Positions 5,829-13,709 of a stretch of 24,768 bases of DNA are shown here, one piece after another. A program made the position numbers and the translations under genes. Within the stretch, counting starts at the first letter, position 1, and the number at the start of each line of letters is the position of its first letter. The DNA is from an uncultured Clostridia bacterium (GTDB lineage: Bacteria > Bacillota > Clostridia > TANB77 > CAG-508), in NCBI GenBank assembly GCA_934129745.1, contig CAKOWZ010000023.1, positions 1-24,768 on the forward strand. The letters are read 5' to 3'. Below the pieces are notes generated by a model that was given only the letters and a program-made list of their open reading frames with translations, ran no database searches and was not told the origin of the DNA.

Positions 5829-8192
5829 ATGATTTTTCGTATGAAAGTGGTGAAATTTTTGAAAATATTAGATAAATTATTAAAAAAACTAAAAACAGAC
5901 AGAAACACATTTTTCACATACATTTTAACATTAATAACTATATATTTAGTAGTAGATAGATTTGTGGATTTACTTATAACAATTTTTACAGGAATACCTA
6001 CAAGTTATTGGAACCCAATACAATATACACTAGCATTTGCATGTCCAGTATTTGCCTTCCTATTTTCATGTAGTTCAAAATTCGTAAAATCTCAAAAAAT
6101 GAAAGTATCATTCCTTTACACTTATATTGTTGCACTTTATATACTTGTCATTTCAATGTTTACTCAGTGGCTAAATGCTGTTGGATGGCTCGCTTTACTA
6201 TCACTTCCACAATATCCAAAACTAGCTACAGAATTTAGTTATTTAATAAAACCTGCATTTTGTTGGACTGCTTTATATTTGCCTTTAGTAACTTCTGGTG
6301 TAATATTCAAATTAATTTATACAGATATAAATGATACAGCACTTGAATTAGAAGGTATTTATGATTATAAAGGAATTAACCTATCTCCTAAAAAAGGTGA
6401 TACAGGTCCAAATACTTGTGAAATCCAATTATGTATTGATTCTAGAACAGGAAAAACAATTAAAATTCCTGAAAAAAGACGTTTTGAATCAATGCTTGTT
6501 GTAGGTACATCAGGTTCAGGAAAAACTTCATTAATATTTGAACCTATGATTGCAAGAGATATTGATAAAAAATATAAATATAGAGAAACAAGTAAAGAAA
6601 TGGCTTTTGTTACATTAAAAACTGGAATTGCTTCACTAACTTGTCCTTATGACAATGATTATATTAACAACAATTTCAATTTAAATATGATAAAACCTAA
6701 AGAATCAAAAGTAAAAGTATTTCAATCATACATGAAAAAAATGATTTATAATATTTCTGGAGATTCTATAACATACAGAAACTTAGGTATTACATATATA
6801 GCTCCAGATTTTGAATCAACATCACGTATTTTAGATGTTGCAAAAGCATATAAAATGAAAGTAAATTTAGTTGACCCTAAAAATCCAGATTCACCTGGTT
6901 TAAATCCTTTCTCTTATGAAGACCCAATGCAAACAGCAGTTGCAATTTCAACAGTTTTAAAAGGATTAGCTCACAAATCTGGATATTCAGTTGATATAGC
7001 ATATGAAAACACATACTCATATCAAGTAATAGAAAATTTATCAATTTTATTAAAAGAAATGTATCCAAGAATGCATGATGGTGAATTACCTACTCTTGAA
7101 GATATGTTAAGTATGTTAAATGATTTCAATTTAGTTGAATATATGTGTAAAGAATTAGAAAAAGATGAACAATTAGCAAAAAAATATAATGTTTTATTAT
7201 CTTACTTTAAAAAGAATTTCTATTCTAATGGTGCAGGACGTGAAAGTACTGAAAAATATGTATATTCAGCAAGTACAATTCTAGATAATTTATTACGTTA
7301 TCCAGGAATTAGAAAAATTTTATGTAGTAGAACAAATAATATTAATTTTGATAATGCATTAGCAAATGGTGAAGTTACATTATTATGTACAAGACGTGGT
7401 GATTTAGGTGCAGCAGCACACAAAGCATTTGGTTTATTCTTCATCTTATCAATGCAATATTCAGTATTAAGAAGACCTGGAAATGAAAATAATCGTATTC
7501 CTCATTTCTTATATATTGATGAATTCCCTGATTTCATTTGTTCACAAACTGAAGCAATATTCACAATGTATAGAAAATATAGAGTTGGTACTGTTATTTC
7601 TGCTCAAAACTTATCACAATTAGCTTCTAATGGTGATCGCCATAAAAATACAATCCTTGCTAACTGTGCAAGTAAAGTTGTATTTGGAAACAATACTCCC
7701 GAAGATAATGACTGGTGGAGTAAAGAAATGGGTGAAGAGAAGAAATGGAGAAATAATGCTCGTACTTATGACTTTAAGAAAGATGAATATGAACCAAAAG
7801 CTTCCAACATGAACTATGGATATGCTGTTAAATACAAACCAGGAAAAGTTCAAGCACTTAAATTTAAACAATGTATCTATAAAATCATGGGTGAAGGTGG
7901 AAAATATGAAAATGGTATTGGAAACTTAGATTTCATAGAAGCAAAATATAAAGAAAAACATGATGTTAAAAAATTCAATTTTGCTAAATTTACAGGCAAT
8001 TCATCTACTGATTCTACTGAAGAAGAAGAATCAACAGGAAAATTTAAAAAGAAAAAAACAACATTAAACAGTTTTTCTCAAGATGATAATTCAGAAATCG
8101 AATTAGACCCAATTAGAACAGATTATACAGATTCAGTTTTTGAAACAGATACTGAAGATGCAGTTGTAAAAAATAATATAAATCAACAATAA
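5829..8192 (+). CDS. VirD4/TraG-like type IV coupling ATPase (orphan)
   Basis: This 787-residue protein belongs to the HerA/FtsK-like T4SS coupling proteins, which dock DNA or protein cargo at a membrane channel. About four hydrophobic segments lie within residues 29-163. Walker A is GTSGSGKT at 226-233. Walker B is LYIDEFPDF at 561-569. VISAQNLSQL at 589-598 carries a sensor-type Gln. The last ~90 residues are an acidic, Ser/Thr-rich low-complexity tail. No relaxase, VirB4 or other channel gene is in the window. The start is uncertain: the ATG at 5829 lies at the predicted transcription start, an ATG at 5841 has no ribosome-binding site, and a TTG at 5859 has GGTGA 5 nt upstream, giving 777 residues beginning LKILDKLL. 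It is the only complete plus-strand gene. Its AT-rich composition matches its neighbours, so it is probably a long-term resident. Confidence 0.85.
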   Translation: MIFRMKVVKFLKILDKLLKKLKTDRNTFFTYILTLITIYLVVDRFVDLLITIFTGIPTSYWNPIQYTLAFACPVFAFLFSCSSKFVKSQKMKVSFLYTYIVALYILVISMFTQWLNAVGWLALLSLPQYPKLATEFSYLIKPAFCWTALYLPLVTSGVIFKLIYTDINDTALELEGIYDYKGINLSPKKGDTGPNTCEIQLCIDSRTGKTIKIPEKRRFESMLVVGTSGSGKTSLIFEPMIARDIDKKYKYRETSKEMAFVTLKTGIASLTCPYDNDYINNNFNLNMIKPKESKVKVFQSYMKKMIYNISGDSITYRNLGITYIAPDFESTSRILDVAKAYKMKVNLVDPKNPDSPGLNPFSYEDPMQTAVAISTVLKGLAHKSGYSVDIAYENTYSYQVIENLSILLKEMYPRMHDGELPTLEDMLSMLNDFNLVEYMCKELEKDEQLAKKYNVLLSYFKKNFYSNGAGRESTEKYVYSASTILDNLLRYPGIRKILCSRTNNINFDNALANGEVTLLCTRRGDLGAAAHKAFGLFFILSMQYSVLRRPGNENNRIPHFLYIDEFPDFICSQTEAIFTMYRKYRVGTVISAQNLSQLASNGDRHKNTILANCASKVVFGNNTPEDNDWWSKEMGEEKKWRNNARTYDFKKDEYEPKASNMNYGYAVKYKPGKVQALKFKQCIYKIMGEGGKYENGIGNLDFIEAKYKEKHDVKKFNFAKFTGNSSTDSTEEEESTGKFKKKKTTLNSFSQDDNSEIELDPIRTDYTDSVFETDTEDAVVKNNINQQ

Positions 8193-8197
8193 TCAAT

Positions 8198-8222
8198 AAA
8201 CCCCAGCATAGCTGGGGTTTTA
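8198..8222. terminator. Bidirectional terminator between convergent genes
   Basis: AAACCCCAGC-ATA-GCTGGGGTTT is a 10-bp perfect stem with T-rich DNA on both sides. It can end both the coupling ATPase transcript and the convergent replication-relaxation transcript. Confidence 0.93.
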
Positions 8223-8247
8223 TTTTATATATTTTTATTTTAAATTA

Positions 8248-9189
8248 TTACATTCCTAATAATTTAACTTGCACATTTTCCATCTTATATTTTCCACTTT
8301 TTTCATCAATCTTAAATCCAACTAAAGTCTTATCTAAGCTTTCCTCATTTTGACGTAAATCAGTAGTAAAATATAATTTAATTTTATCAATTTCAACTTT
8401 ATTAACAACAATTTCCTTAAATGTTTCAGCAATATGTCTATCATCTTCACAAATAATAATCAATTGTGGAATATTATGAAATCCAGAATCACCTGGAACA
8501 AAATTATCATAAAAATCTTTATAAAGTTTCATTTTATCAACAAGTTTTTTCTTCCAATTATCCTCTCTTCTAATAACTTCAAAAACAAAGTCTATAGATT
8601 TTGAAGATTTAGTTAATTTAATACTACCACCAGTTGCCTTAAAAGTTTTTCCAGCAACTTTTGCAGTTAAGCTTGGTTTAGCAACATAACTATCAAAAGC
8701 CTTAACTTTTCTTAAATAAGCAATAATAGTTTGATTTCCAGCCAAACGTTTTTTAATCATAGCAACAGGCTTAGCATTATCACTAGGTTGCCATTTACAC
8801 TCTTTTTCTCTTGAAGCTAATAAATATTTACCCATTTTTTCCATACAATAAATTCTGTAAATACCTTTACCATCTTCAGAATTAAAATAATATCTTGTTA
8901 ATATTTTAGAACGAACTAATTGATCTAATTTATTATTTAACTTATCTTGAGATTTAACATCAATACCTTTCCACTCTAATAATTGAAATAATTGTCTTGA
9001 AGTAATAAATTCAAACTCATTTACTAAATCTAAAATTTCAAAATGAAGATCATTTATATGACCTATATCTATCTTATGTACAATTTGGTTCATAGAAACA
9101 TAACCATCTTTACCATCAAAAGTTTTAATTTCTCCTTCTCTAATAGCAAAAGGTGATACAGTTGCTTTAATTTCATTATCATTAACCAT
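8248..9189 (-). CDS. Replication-relaxation (MobC-like) family protein
   Basis: This 313-residue soluble protein has two recognisable regions. Residues about 40-130 look like a winged-helix domain (ILDLVNEFEFITSRQLFQLL, then a basic segment and YRIYCMEKMGKYLL). Residues about 195-240 carry SIDFVFEVIRRED followed by a Lys and LYKDFYDNF. That D-x-x-x-E-V then K-x-x-x-Y layout resembles the C-terminal part of Replic_Relax proteins (PF13814), which have a degenerate nuclease-like fold and help plasmid DNA relaxation and mobilisation. The assignment is by motif recall and is moderate. It faces the coupling ATPase across a shared terminator, a pairing typical of mobilisation modules. AGGAGG precedes the ATG, and an extended -10 lies 32 nt upstream. 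Confidence 0.6.
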   Translation of the reverse strand: MVNDNEIKATVSPFAIREGEIKTFDGKDGYVSMNQIVHKIDIGHINDLHFEILDLVNEFEFITSRQLFQLLEWKGIDVKSQDKLNNKLDQLVRSKILTRYYFNSEDGKGIYRIYCMEKMGKYLLASREKECKWQPSDNAKPVAMIKKRLAGNQTIIAYLRKVKAFDSYVAKPSLTAKVAGKTFKATGGSIKLTKSSKSIDFVFEVIRREDNWKKKLVDKMKLYKDFYDNFVPGDSGFHNIPQLIIICEDDRHIAETFKEIVVNKVEIDKIKLYFTTDLRQNEESLDKTLVGFKIDEKSGKYKMENVQVKLLGM

Positions 9190-9220
9190 AATTTAACCTC
9201 CTAAAATTTTAATTTAAAAT

Positions 9221-9229
9221 TTTATACCA
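9221..9229 (-). promoter_or_regulatory. Possible extended -10 promoter
   Basis: The minus strand reads TGG-TATAAA, an extended -10 element. The -35 at 17 nt spacing (TTAAAT) is poor. It would give the replication-relaxation gene its own start, separate from the S1-domain gene upstream. Confidence 0.35.
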
Positions 9230-9271
9230 TATATTAAAAAAAGATTTAATATATTCATAAACAATTTTTTA

Positions 9272-10075
9272 TTAAACCAATAATAGTTTAATTTTTCTTT
9301 TATCAGGAATAATTTTTTTAATATAAACATCAACATTTTGTCCATATTCTATTCCCTCTTTATACTCAGCCATTCCAACTAAATTAGGTTTTAACTCAAT
9401 AAAGATTCCATTTTTAAACTTTTCTGTTTCTCTTGCAATACCTTTTACTGTTTGTCCTTCACTAAAATCTTTTACATTATCTTCCCAAGTTCCTAAAAGT
9501 TCTTTATATGTTAAAATAACCCTTTCTAATTTTCTGTCTATACTTTTTACCATAACATTTATCTTCTGCCCAATTTTCAATCTTTCAGCTGGTGTTTTTA
9601 TTCTAGCAACAGAGATATCTTCAATATGTAATAAACCTACAATACCTCCACCAATTTCAACAAAAACTCCATATGGTTGCATACTTTTAACAATTCCATT
9701 TACAACCATTCCCTCTTGTAATTCATTTGTCATCCAATTTAATGCATCCTCACCAACAGCCCTTCTTGACAAAATAAAATTATTTTTTGAATCAATATCT
9801 TTAACCTTAAATTGAACATATCTGTTTACTTTACTTGTACATATATTTGGTTTTGGAAAACCAGTTTCATCAATATTAACAGCTTCAACCTCTTCTCTTG
9901 GAATCACACCTTTTACATCATTTCCAAAATCAACATATAAATTATAATTTGAATCACACTTATTAACCTTGCCCTGTAAAATTTCTCCAGTTGAGATTGC
10001 ATCAGCCAATTGTTCTTTTGTAATATCAGTTTCATTCACAACCCAACCTTCTGGCATAAATCTTTGGTATTCCAT
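9272..10075 (-). CDS. S1-domain RNA-binding protein (three S1 repeats)
   Basis: This 267-residue protein contains about three S1-type OB folds, at residues 28-105, 120-192 and 206-266. The middle repeat is the most typical (GMVVNGIVKSMQPYGVFVEI, then GLLHIEDIS and a KVERVILTYK-type end). Short S1 proteins of this kind in Firmicutes resemble truncated ribosomal protein S1 and bind mRNA or structured RNA. A specific role cannot be assigned. AAGGGGTG lies 5-6 nt before the ATG. It is downstream of two pseudouridine synthase genes on the same strand, so the cluster has an RNA-processing flavour, but a palindromic element separates it from them. Confidence 0.85.
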   Translation of the reverse strand: MEYQRFMPEGWVVNETDITKEQLADAISTGEILQGKVNKCDSNYNLYVDFGNDVKGVIPREEVEAVNIDETGFPKPNICTSKVNRYVQFKVKDIDSKNNFILSRRAVGEDALNWMTNELQEGMVVNGIVKSMQPYGVFVEIGGGIVGLLHIEDISVARIKTPAERLKIGQKINVMVKSIDRKLERVILTYKELLGTWEDNVKDFSEGQTVKGIARETEKFKNGIFIELKPNLVGMAEYKEGIEYGQNVDVYIKKIIPDKRKIKLLLV

Positions 10076-10160
10076 TGGTACACCCCTTTTTCTTAAGTTT
10101 TCTTCATTATATAATTAATACCAAATTTTTACAATAGATTTTAGAAAATTTGTACAATTT

Positions 10161-10206
10161 GGGACGCGTCCCATTTGCACACATTGTGCAATCAGGGACA
10201 CGTCTT
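10161..10206. repeat. REP-like nested palindrome
   Basis: The element is made of GGGACGCGTCCC (a perfect 12-bp palindrome, 10161-10172), TTGCACA-CAT-TGTGCAA (a perfect inverted repeat, 10175-10191) and GGGACACGTCTT (10195-10206, a diverged copy of the first block). Outer and inner arms pair into one long imperfect hairpin. It overlaps the stop codon of the RluB-like gene and is strikingly GC-rich for this region. From memory, GGGACGYGTCCC/TTGCACA elements recur as intergenic repeats in Firmicutes; only one copy is in this window. Confidence 0.65.
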
Positions 10207-10927
10207 ATCTGTTTTTTAATTCATTAATTTCCGCTTCTTTCAAAAATCTCCAAGTTCCTAATTTCAAATCTTTAACATTTACATTACCAATTCTAGTTCT
10301 ATGTAAACTAATAACAGGTTTTCCAATTGTTTCACACATTTTTCTTACTTCTCTATTTTTTCCCTCATGTATAGTAATTTGAACTCTTGAAATATTTTTT
10401 ACTTCATCAATTTTTAATATTTTCACTTTAGCTTTTCCTGAAACATAGTCTTCAATTTTAACACCATTTTCTATTTTTTTAGCATCTTCATTAGTAAAAA
10501 TTCCCTTTACAGTAGCATTATAGGTCTTCTCAATTTCATTTTTAGGATGTGTGACTGTATACACAAAATCTCCATCATTTGTCAAAATAATAGCACCTGA
10601 TGTATACATATCCAATCTTCCAACAGGAACAACATTAACACCAACATCTTTAATCAAATCCATTACAGTAGGTCTACCAAACTGTTCTTTTACTGTTGTT
10701 ACATATCCAATTGGCTTATTTAATAAAATGTAAACACGTTTCTCTTGAACATTAACTTTTTTTCCATTATATTCAATTATATCTTTCTCAGGTTGTACTT
10801 TAGTTCCCAATTCTGTAACAACAATACCATTAACACTAATTTTACCATCTATTATAAGTTTTTCTGCTGCTCTTCTGGAACATATTCCACTATTTGCTAG
10901 AAATTTTTGTAATCTTACCTGTTCCAC
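10205..10927 (-). CDS. rluB: RluB/RsuA-family rRNA pseudouridine synthase
   Basis: This 240-residue enzyme converts uridine to pseudouridine in rRNA. An S4 RNA-binding domain at residues 4-45 (RLQKFLANSGICSRRAAEKLI) is followed by the RsuA/RluB/RluE catalytic domain with GRLDMYTSG at 103-111, whose Asp106 is the expected catalytic residue. In Firmicutes this family member usually acts on 23S rRNA near position 2605 (RluB type); RsuA-like specificity cannot be excluded. The start is GTG, chosen because AAAAGGAG lies 9 nt upstream and translation follows the RluD-like gene after only 15 nt, so the two are likely coupled. The stop codon lies inside the REP-like palindrome. Confidence 0.88.
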   Translation of the reverse strand: MEQVRLQKFLANSGICSRRAAEKLIIDGKISVNGIVVTELGTKVQPEKDIIEYNGKKVNVQEKRVYILLNKPIGYVTTVKEQFGRPTVMDLIKDVGVNVVPVGRLDMYTSGAIILTNDGDFVYTVTHPKNEIEKTYNATVKGIFTNEDAKKIENGVKIEDYVSGKAKVKILKIDEVKNISRVQITIHEGKNREVRKMCETIGKPVISLHRTRIGNVNVKDLKLGTWRFLKEAEINELKNR

Positions 10928-10942
10928 TTAATTCATCTCCTT

Positions 10943-11863
10943 TTATTTTTCAACAAATTTTGAATTCAATTGTTTCAAAACATTTAAAAATTCCTCAGGT
11001 AATCTTGCTTCTAAATGAATTTTTTCACCTGTTGTTGGATGAATAAAATCCAAGCTTTTAGCATGTAATAATTGACCATGTACACCAAATTCATTTTTGC
11101 CATTAGAATATACCTCATCTCCAACAACAGGATGTCCAATTTCACTTAAGTGAACTCTAATTTGATGAGTTCTACCTGTGTCAATTTTTACTTCAAGTAA
11201 AGTATATTTGTTAAATCTTTCTAAAACCTTAAAATGAGTAACAGCTTCTTTACCATTTTTAGTAACAGCCATTTTTTTCCTATCTTTAGTACTTCTACCA
11301 ATAGGCATATTTATTGTTGCTTCATTTTCACTAACAACACCTCTTACTAAAGCATAATAAATTTTCTTAACTTTTCTATCTTTAATTTGATTGCTTAAAT
11401 TTAAATGTGCTATATCATTTTTAGCAACAATTAATAAACCTGAAGTATCTTTATCTAATCTATGTACAATTCCTGGTCTAATTTCTCCACCTATTCCTGA
11501 TAAACTATCTTTACAAATAGCCATAATTGCATTAACTAAAGTTCCATCCCAATTTCCATTTGCAGGATGCACGACCAAACCTTTTGGTTTATTAACAACA
11601 ATTATATCTTTATCTTCATATACAACTTCAACAGGAATATCTTGTGCTTTTAAATCCACTACTTTTGCATCTGGTTCATTTATTTCAATAACATCATTTT
11701 CTTTTACCTTATATGAAACTTTTGAAATATTATTATTAACTTTTATATTTTCTTCTTCGACCAATCTTTTAACAGTTGTTCTTGATAATTCTTTTAATTC
11801 AGAAGCAATATATGCATCTAATCTCATACCTGATTGTTCAGAATTTACAACCAATTTTTTCAT
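10943..11863 (-). CDS. rluD: RluD-family 23S rRNA pseudouridine synthase
   Basis: This 306-residue enzyme carries an N-terminal S4 domain (residues 13-60, GMRLDAYIASELKELSRTTV) and the RluA-type catalytic domain. The signature HRLDKDTSGLLIVAK starts at 134, with catalytic Asp137. HQIRVHLSEIGHPVVGD, the second family block, is also present. Members with this S4-plus-RluA layout of about 300 residues modify the helix 69 region of 23S rRNA. A GAGGTGA ribosome-binding site precedes the ATG. The gene starts 19 nt after lspA, which is its usual neighbour in Firmicutes, so lspA, this gene and the RluB-like gene probably form one operon. Confidence 0.92.
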   Translation of the reverse strand: MKKLVVNSEQSGMRLDAYIASELKELSRTTVKRLVEEENIKVNNNISKVSYKVKENDVIEINEPDAKVVDLKAQDIPVEVVYEDKDIIVVNKPKGLVVHPANGNWDGTLVNAIMAICKDSLSGIGGEIRPGIVHRLDKDTSGLLIVAKNDIAHLNLSNQIKDRKVKKIYYALVRGVVSENEATINMPIGRSTKDRKKMAVTKNGKEAVTHFKVLERFNKYTLLEVKIDTGRTHQIRVHLSEIGHPVVGDEVYSNGKNEFGVHGQLLHAKSLDFIHPTTGEKIHLEARLPEEFLNVLKQLNSKFVEK

Positions 11864-11882
11864 TTTCTCACCTCATATTTTT

Positions 11883-12365
11883 CTATTTATTAACAACTTT
11901 AATTCCTTTAACTATAAAATTGATAGCTAAAAAAATAATTCCAACAACAATAAATATATCTGCCACATTAAAAATAGCAAAACTAAATAATTCATCAATA
12001 TCAATAAAATCAACAACAAAACCTCTAGTAATTCTATCAATCAAATTACTAATTCCTCCTGCAATTACCATTATAAACGGTATTTTACTACCAACACTTT
12101 TAAATTCTTTTTCTCTATTTTTTTCAAAATAAACAATTAATCCACCAATTATTATTAAATTAACAATAACAAAAATTGTTACATGGCCATCACCAAAACT
12201 AAATGCTGCTCCTTTATTTTCACAATATGTAAAACGTAAAAATCCTTTTATAATAGCAATTGATTTAAATTTAATATTATTAATTACAATTAATTTAGAA
12301 ACTTGATCTATCAAAATCAAGACAATTGCCCAAAAATATACACTTATTCTGTTTATAACCTTCAT
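11883..12365 (-). CDS. lspA: Lipoprotein signal peptidase (signal peptidase II)
   Basis: This 160-residue integral membrane aspartic protease cleaves the signal peptides of lipidated prolipoproteins. Four hydrophobic helices are visible, at about 11-29, 62-80, 94-106 and 128-153. Both catalytic aspartates are in place: Asp110 in GGISNLIDR and Asp136 in FNVADIFI. The conserved NKGAAFS box is at 50-56. The length is normal for the family. An AAAGGTG motif precedes the ATG by about 10 nt. It heads the run to the two pseudouridine synthase genes. The 175-nt upstream gap is AT-rich and no convincing promoter was found. Confidence 0.97.
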   Translation of the reverse strand: MKVINRISVYFWAIVLILIDQVSKLIVINNIKFKSIAIIKGFLRFTYCENKGAAFSFGDGHVTIFVIVNLIIIGGLIVYFEKNREKEFKSVGSKIPFIMVIAGGISNLIDRITRGFVVDFIDIDELFSFAIFNVADIFIVVGIIFLAINFIVKGIKVVNK

Positions 12366-12540
12366 CTAATCACACACCTTTTGATTTATTTTTATCATAT
12401 GTTTTAGTTTTAAATTTATTTATACCTATATTGTCGAAATCCTAAACAAATTTTTTTCAATTTTGTAATATTTTTTTTAATACAATATTTCAATTATATT
12501 TTATAATTTCTAAATTATCTAGTCCTTATATATAATATAA

Positions 12541-12570
12541 GCGAAAGTCCACATAACTGTTAACTTTCGC
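12541..12570 (-). terminator. Terminator after tsf
   Basis: An 8-bp stem GCGAAAGT / ACTTTCGC with a 14-nt loop lies 15 nt past the tsf stop codon. The following minus-strand DNA is T-rich but lacks a clean T run. Confidence 0.75.
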
Positions 12571-12584
12571 CTTTTCTTTATTTA

Positions 12585-13466
12585 TTACCCTTGAACTTGT
12601 TTCATAACTTCTTCAGCAAAGTTTTCTTCAACTTTTTCAATTCCTTCACCTTTTTCTAATCTAGCAAAGTTATTAATTTTAGCACCTTTTGATTCTAATA
12701 ATTTGTTAATTTTGATATCTGGATCTTTAACAAAATCTTGTTCTAATAAACAAATTTCTCCATAGAATTTATTGATTCTACCTTGAACCATTTTTTCAGC
12801 TATAGCAGCAGGTTTACCTTCATTCATAGCTTGTGCTTTTAATATTTCCATTTCTTTTTCTACTCTTTCAGCTGTAACTGATTCTCTATTTAAAAATTCT
12901 GGTTTTGCAGCAGCAATTTGTAAACAAATATCTTTAGCTAATTCTGGTGTAGCATTTTCCATATCAACTAAAACACCTATTTTTCCATCACCATGAATAT
13001 AGCTTGCAACAATACCTGTTGATTCAAATCTTTCGAATCTTCTGATTGTCATATTTTCACCAATTGTAGCAATTTTGTTAGTTAAAACTTCTTGAACTGT
13101 TTTGTCAGATTCAGCAATTGATGGTTGAGCTAATAATTCTTCAACATTAGCAGGATTTTTTTCAACAATTTGTTTTGCAACATCATTAACAAAGTTTTTG
13201 AATTCTTCGTTTTTACCAACGAAATCTGTTTCAGCATTAACTTCAACAACTGCACCAACTTTTCCATCTTCTGAAACATATGCAGCAACTAATCCCTCAG
13301 CAGCAACTCTGCTTGATTTTTTAGCAGCTTTTGCAATTCCTCTTTCACGTAATAATTCAATAGCTTTTTCAATATCACCATCTGTTTCTGTTAAAACTTT
13401 TTTGCAGTCCATCATACCTGCACCTGTTTTTTCTCTTAAATCTTTTACTTGGCTTGCTGTTACCAT
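12585..13466 (-). CDS. tsf: Elongation factor Ts
   Basis: This 293-residue nucleotide-exchange factor regenerates EF-Tu-GTP. The N-terminal UBA-like domain (VKDLREKTGAGMMDCKKVL) is followed by the EF-Tu-contacting core with the conserved ETDFV segment (ETDFVGKNEEFK near residue 80). The C-terminal segment has the RFERFE and KPAAIAEKMVQGRINKFYGE regions. The length is normal. AAGGAGGAA precedes the ATG. It follows rpsB on the same strand, separated by about 240 nt that hold an attenuator-like hairpin and short AT repeats. The usual next genes, pyrH and frr, are not present downstream. Confidence 0.98.
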   Translation of the reverse strand: MVTASQVKDLREKTGAGMMDCKKVLTETDGDIEKAIELLRERGIAKAAKKSSRVAAEGLVAAYVSEDGKVGAVVEVNAETDFVGKNEEFKNFVNDVAKQIVEKNPANVEELLAQPSIAESDKTVQEVLTNKIATIGENMTIRRFERFESTGIVASYIHGDGKIGVLVDMENATPELAKDICLQIAAAKPEFLNRESVTAERVEKEMEILKAQAMNEGKPAAIAEKMVQGRINKFYGEICLLEQDFVKDPDIKINKLLESKGAKINNFARLEKGEGIEKVEENFAEEVMKQVQG

Positions 13467-13544
13467 TTTTAAATTCCTCCTTTTTAATTACATTTGTATT
13501 AGTATTTAAAATTATAAATTATTTTATAATTTTTATAATTTTAT

Positions 13545-13599
13545 AATTACTTATAATTTCACAATTACTTATGATTTCATAATTATTCTTATAATTAGC
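13545..13599. repeat. Three imperfect 18-19-bp AT-rich tandem units
   Basis: AATTACTTATAATTTCCAC, AATTACTTATGATTTCAT and AATTATTCTTATAATTAG follow one another between rpsB and tsf. They lie downstream of the attenuator hairpin in the transcription direction. They may be slippage products in AT-rich DNA. Confidence 0.5.
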
Positions 13600-13614
13600 T
13601 TACTAATACATATA

Positions 13615-13644
13615 AAGAGCAGAGCAAGAGAGCCCTACTCTTTT
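13615..13644 (-). terminator. Attenuator-like hairpin between rpsB and tsf
   Basis: The minus strand reads AAAGAGTAGGGC-TCTCTT-GCTCTGCTCTTT, a 12-bp stem with two G-U pairs. There is no long T run after it, so it may give partial termination or protect the rpsB message. Confidence 0.6.
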
Positions 13645-13709
13645 ATATTATAGTATAATTTAAACTTATACTAAAAGATTTTATTATTAATTATTGTTAT
13701 GCTTCAGAA

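Noticed and set aside
11391..11930. A 179-codon plus-strand frame opposite the RluD-like gene
   Set aside because: It is the Ser/Thr/Phe/Ile-rich antisense of a conserved enzyme gene and has no ribosome-binding site.
12366..12540. Search for a promoter of lspA in the 175-nt gap
   Set aside because: Several TATAAA-like strings exist but none has an acceptable -35 at 16-18 nt.
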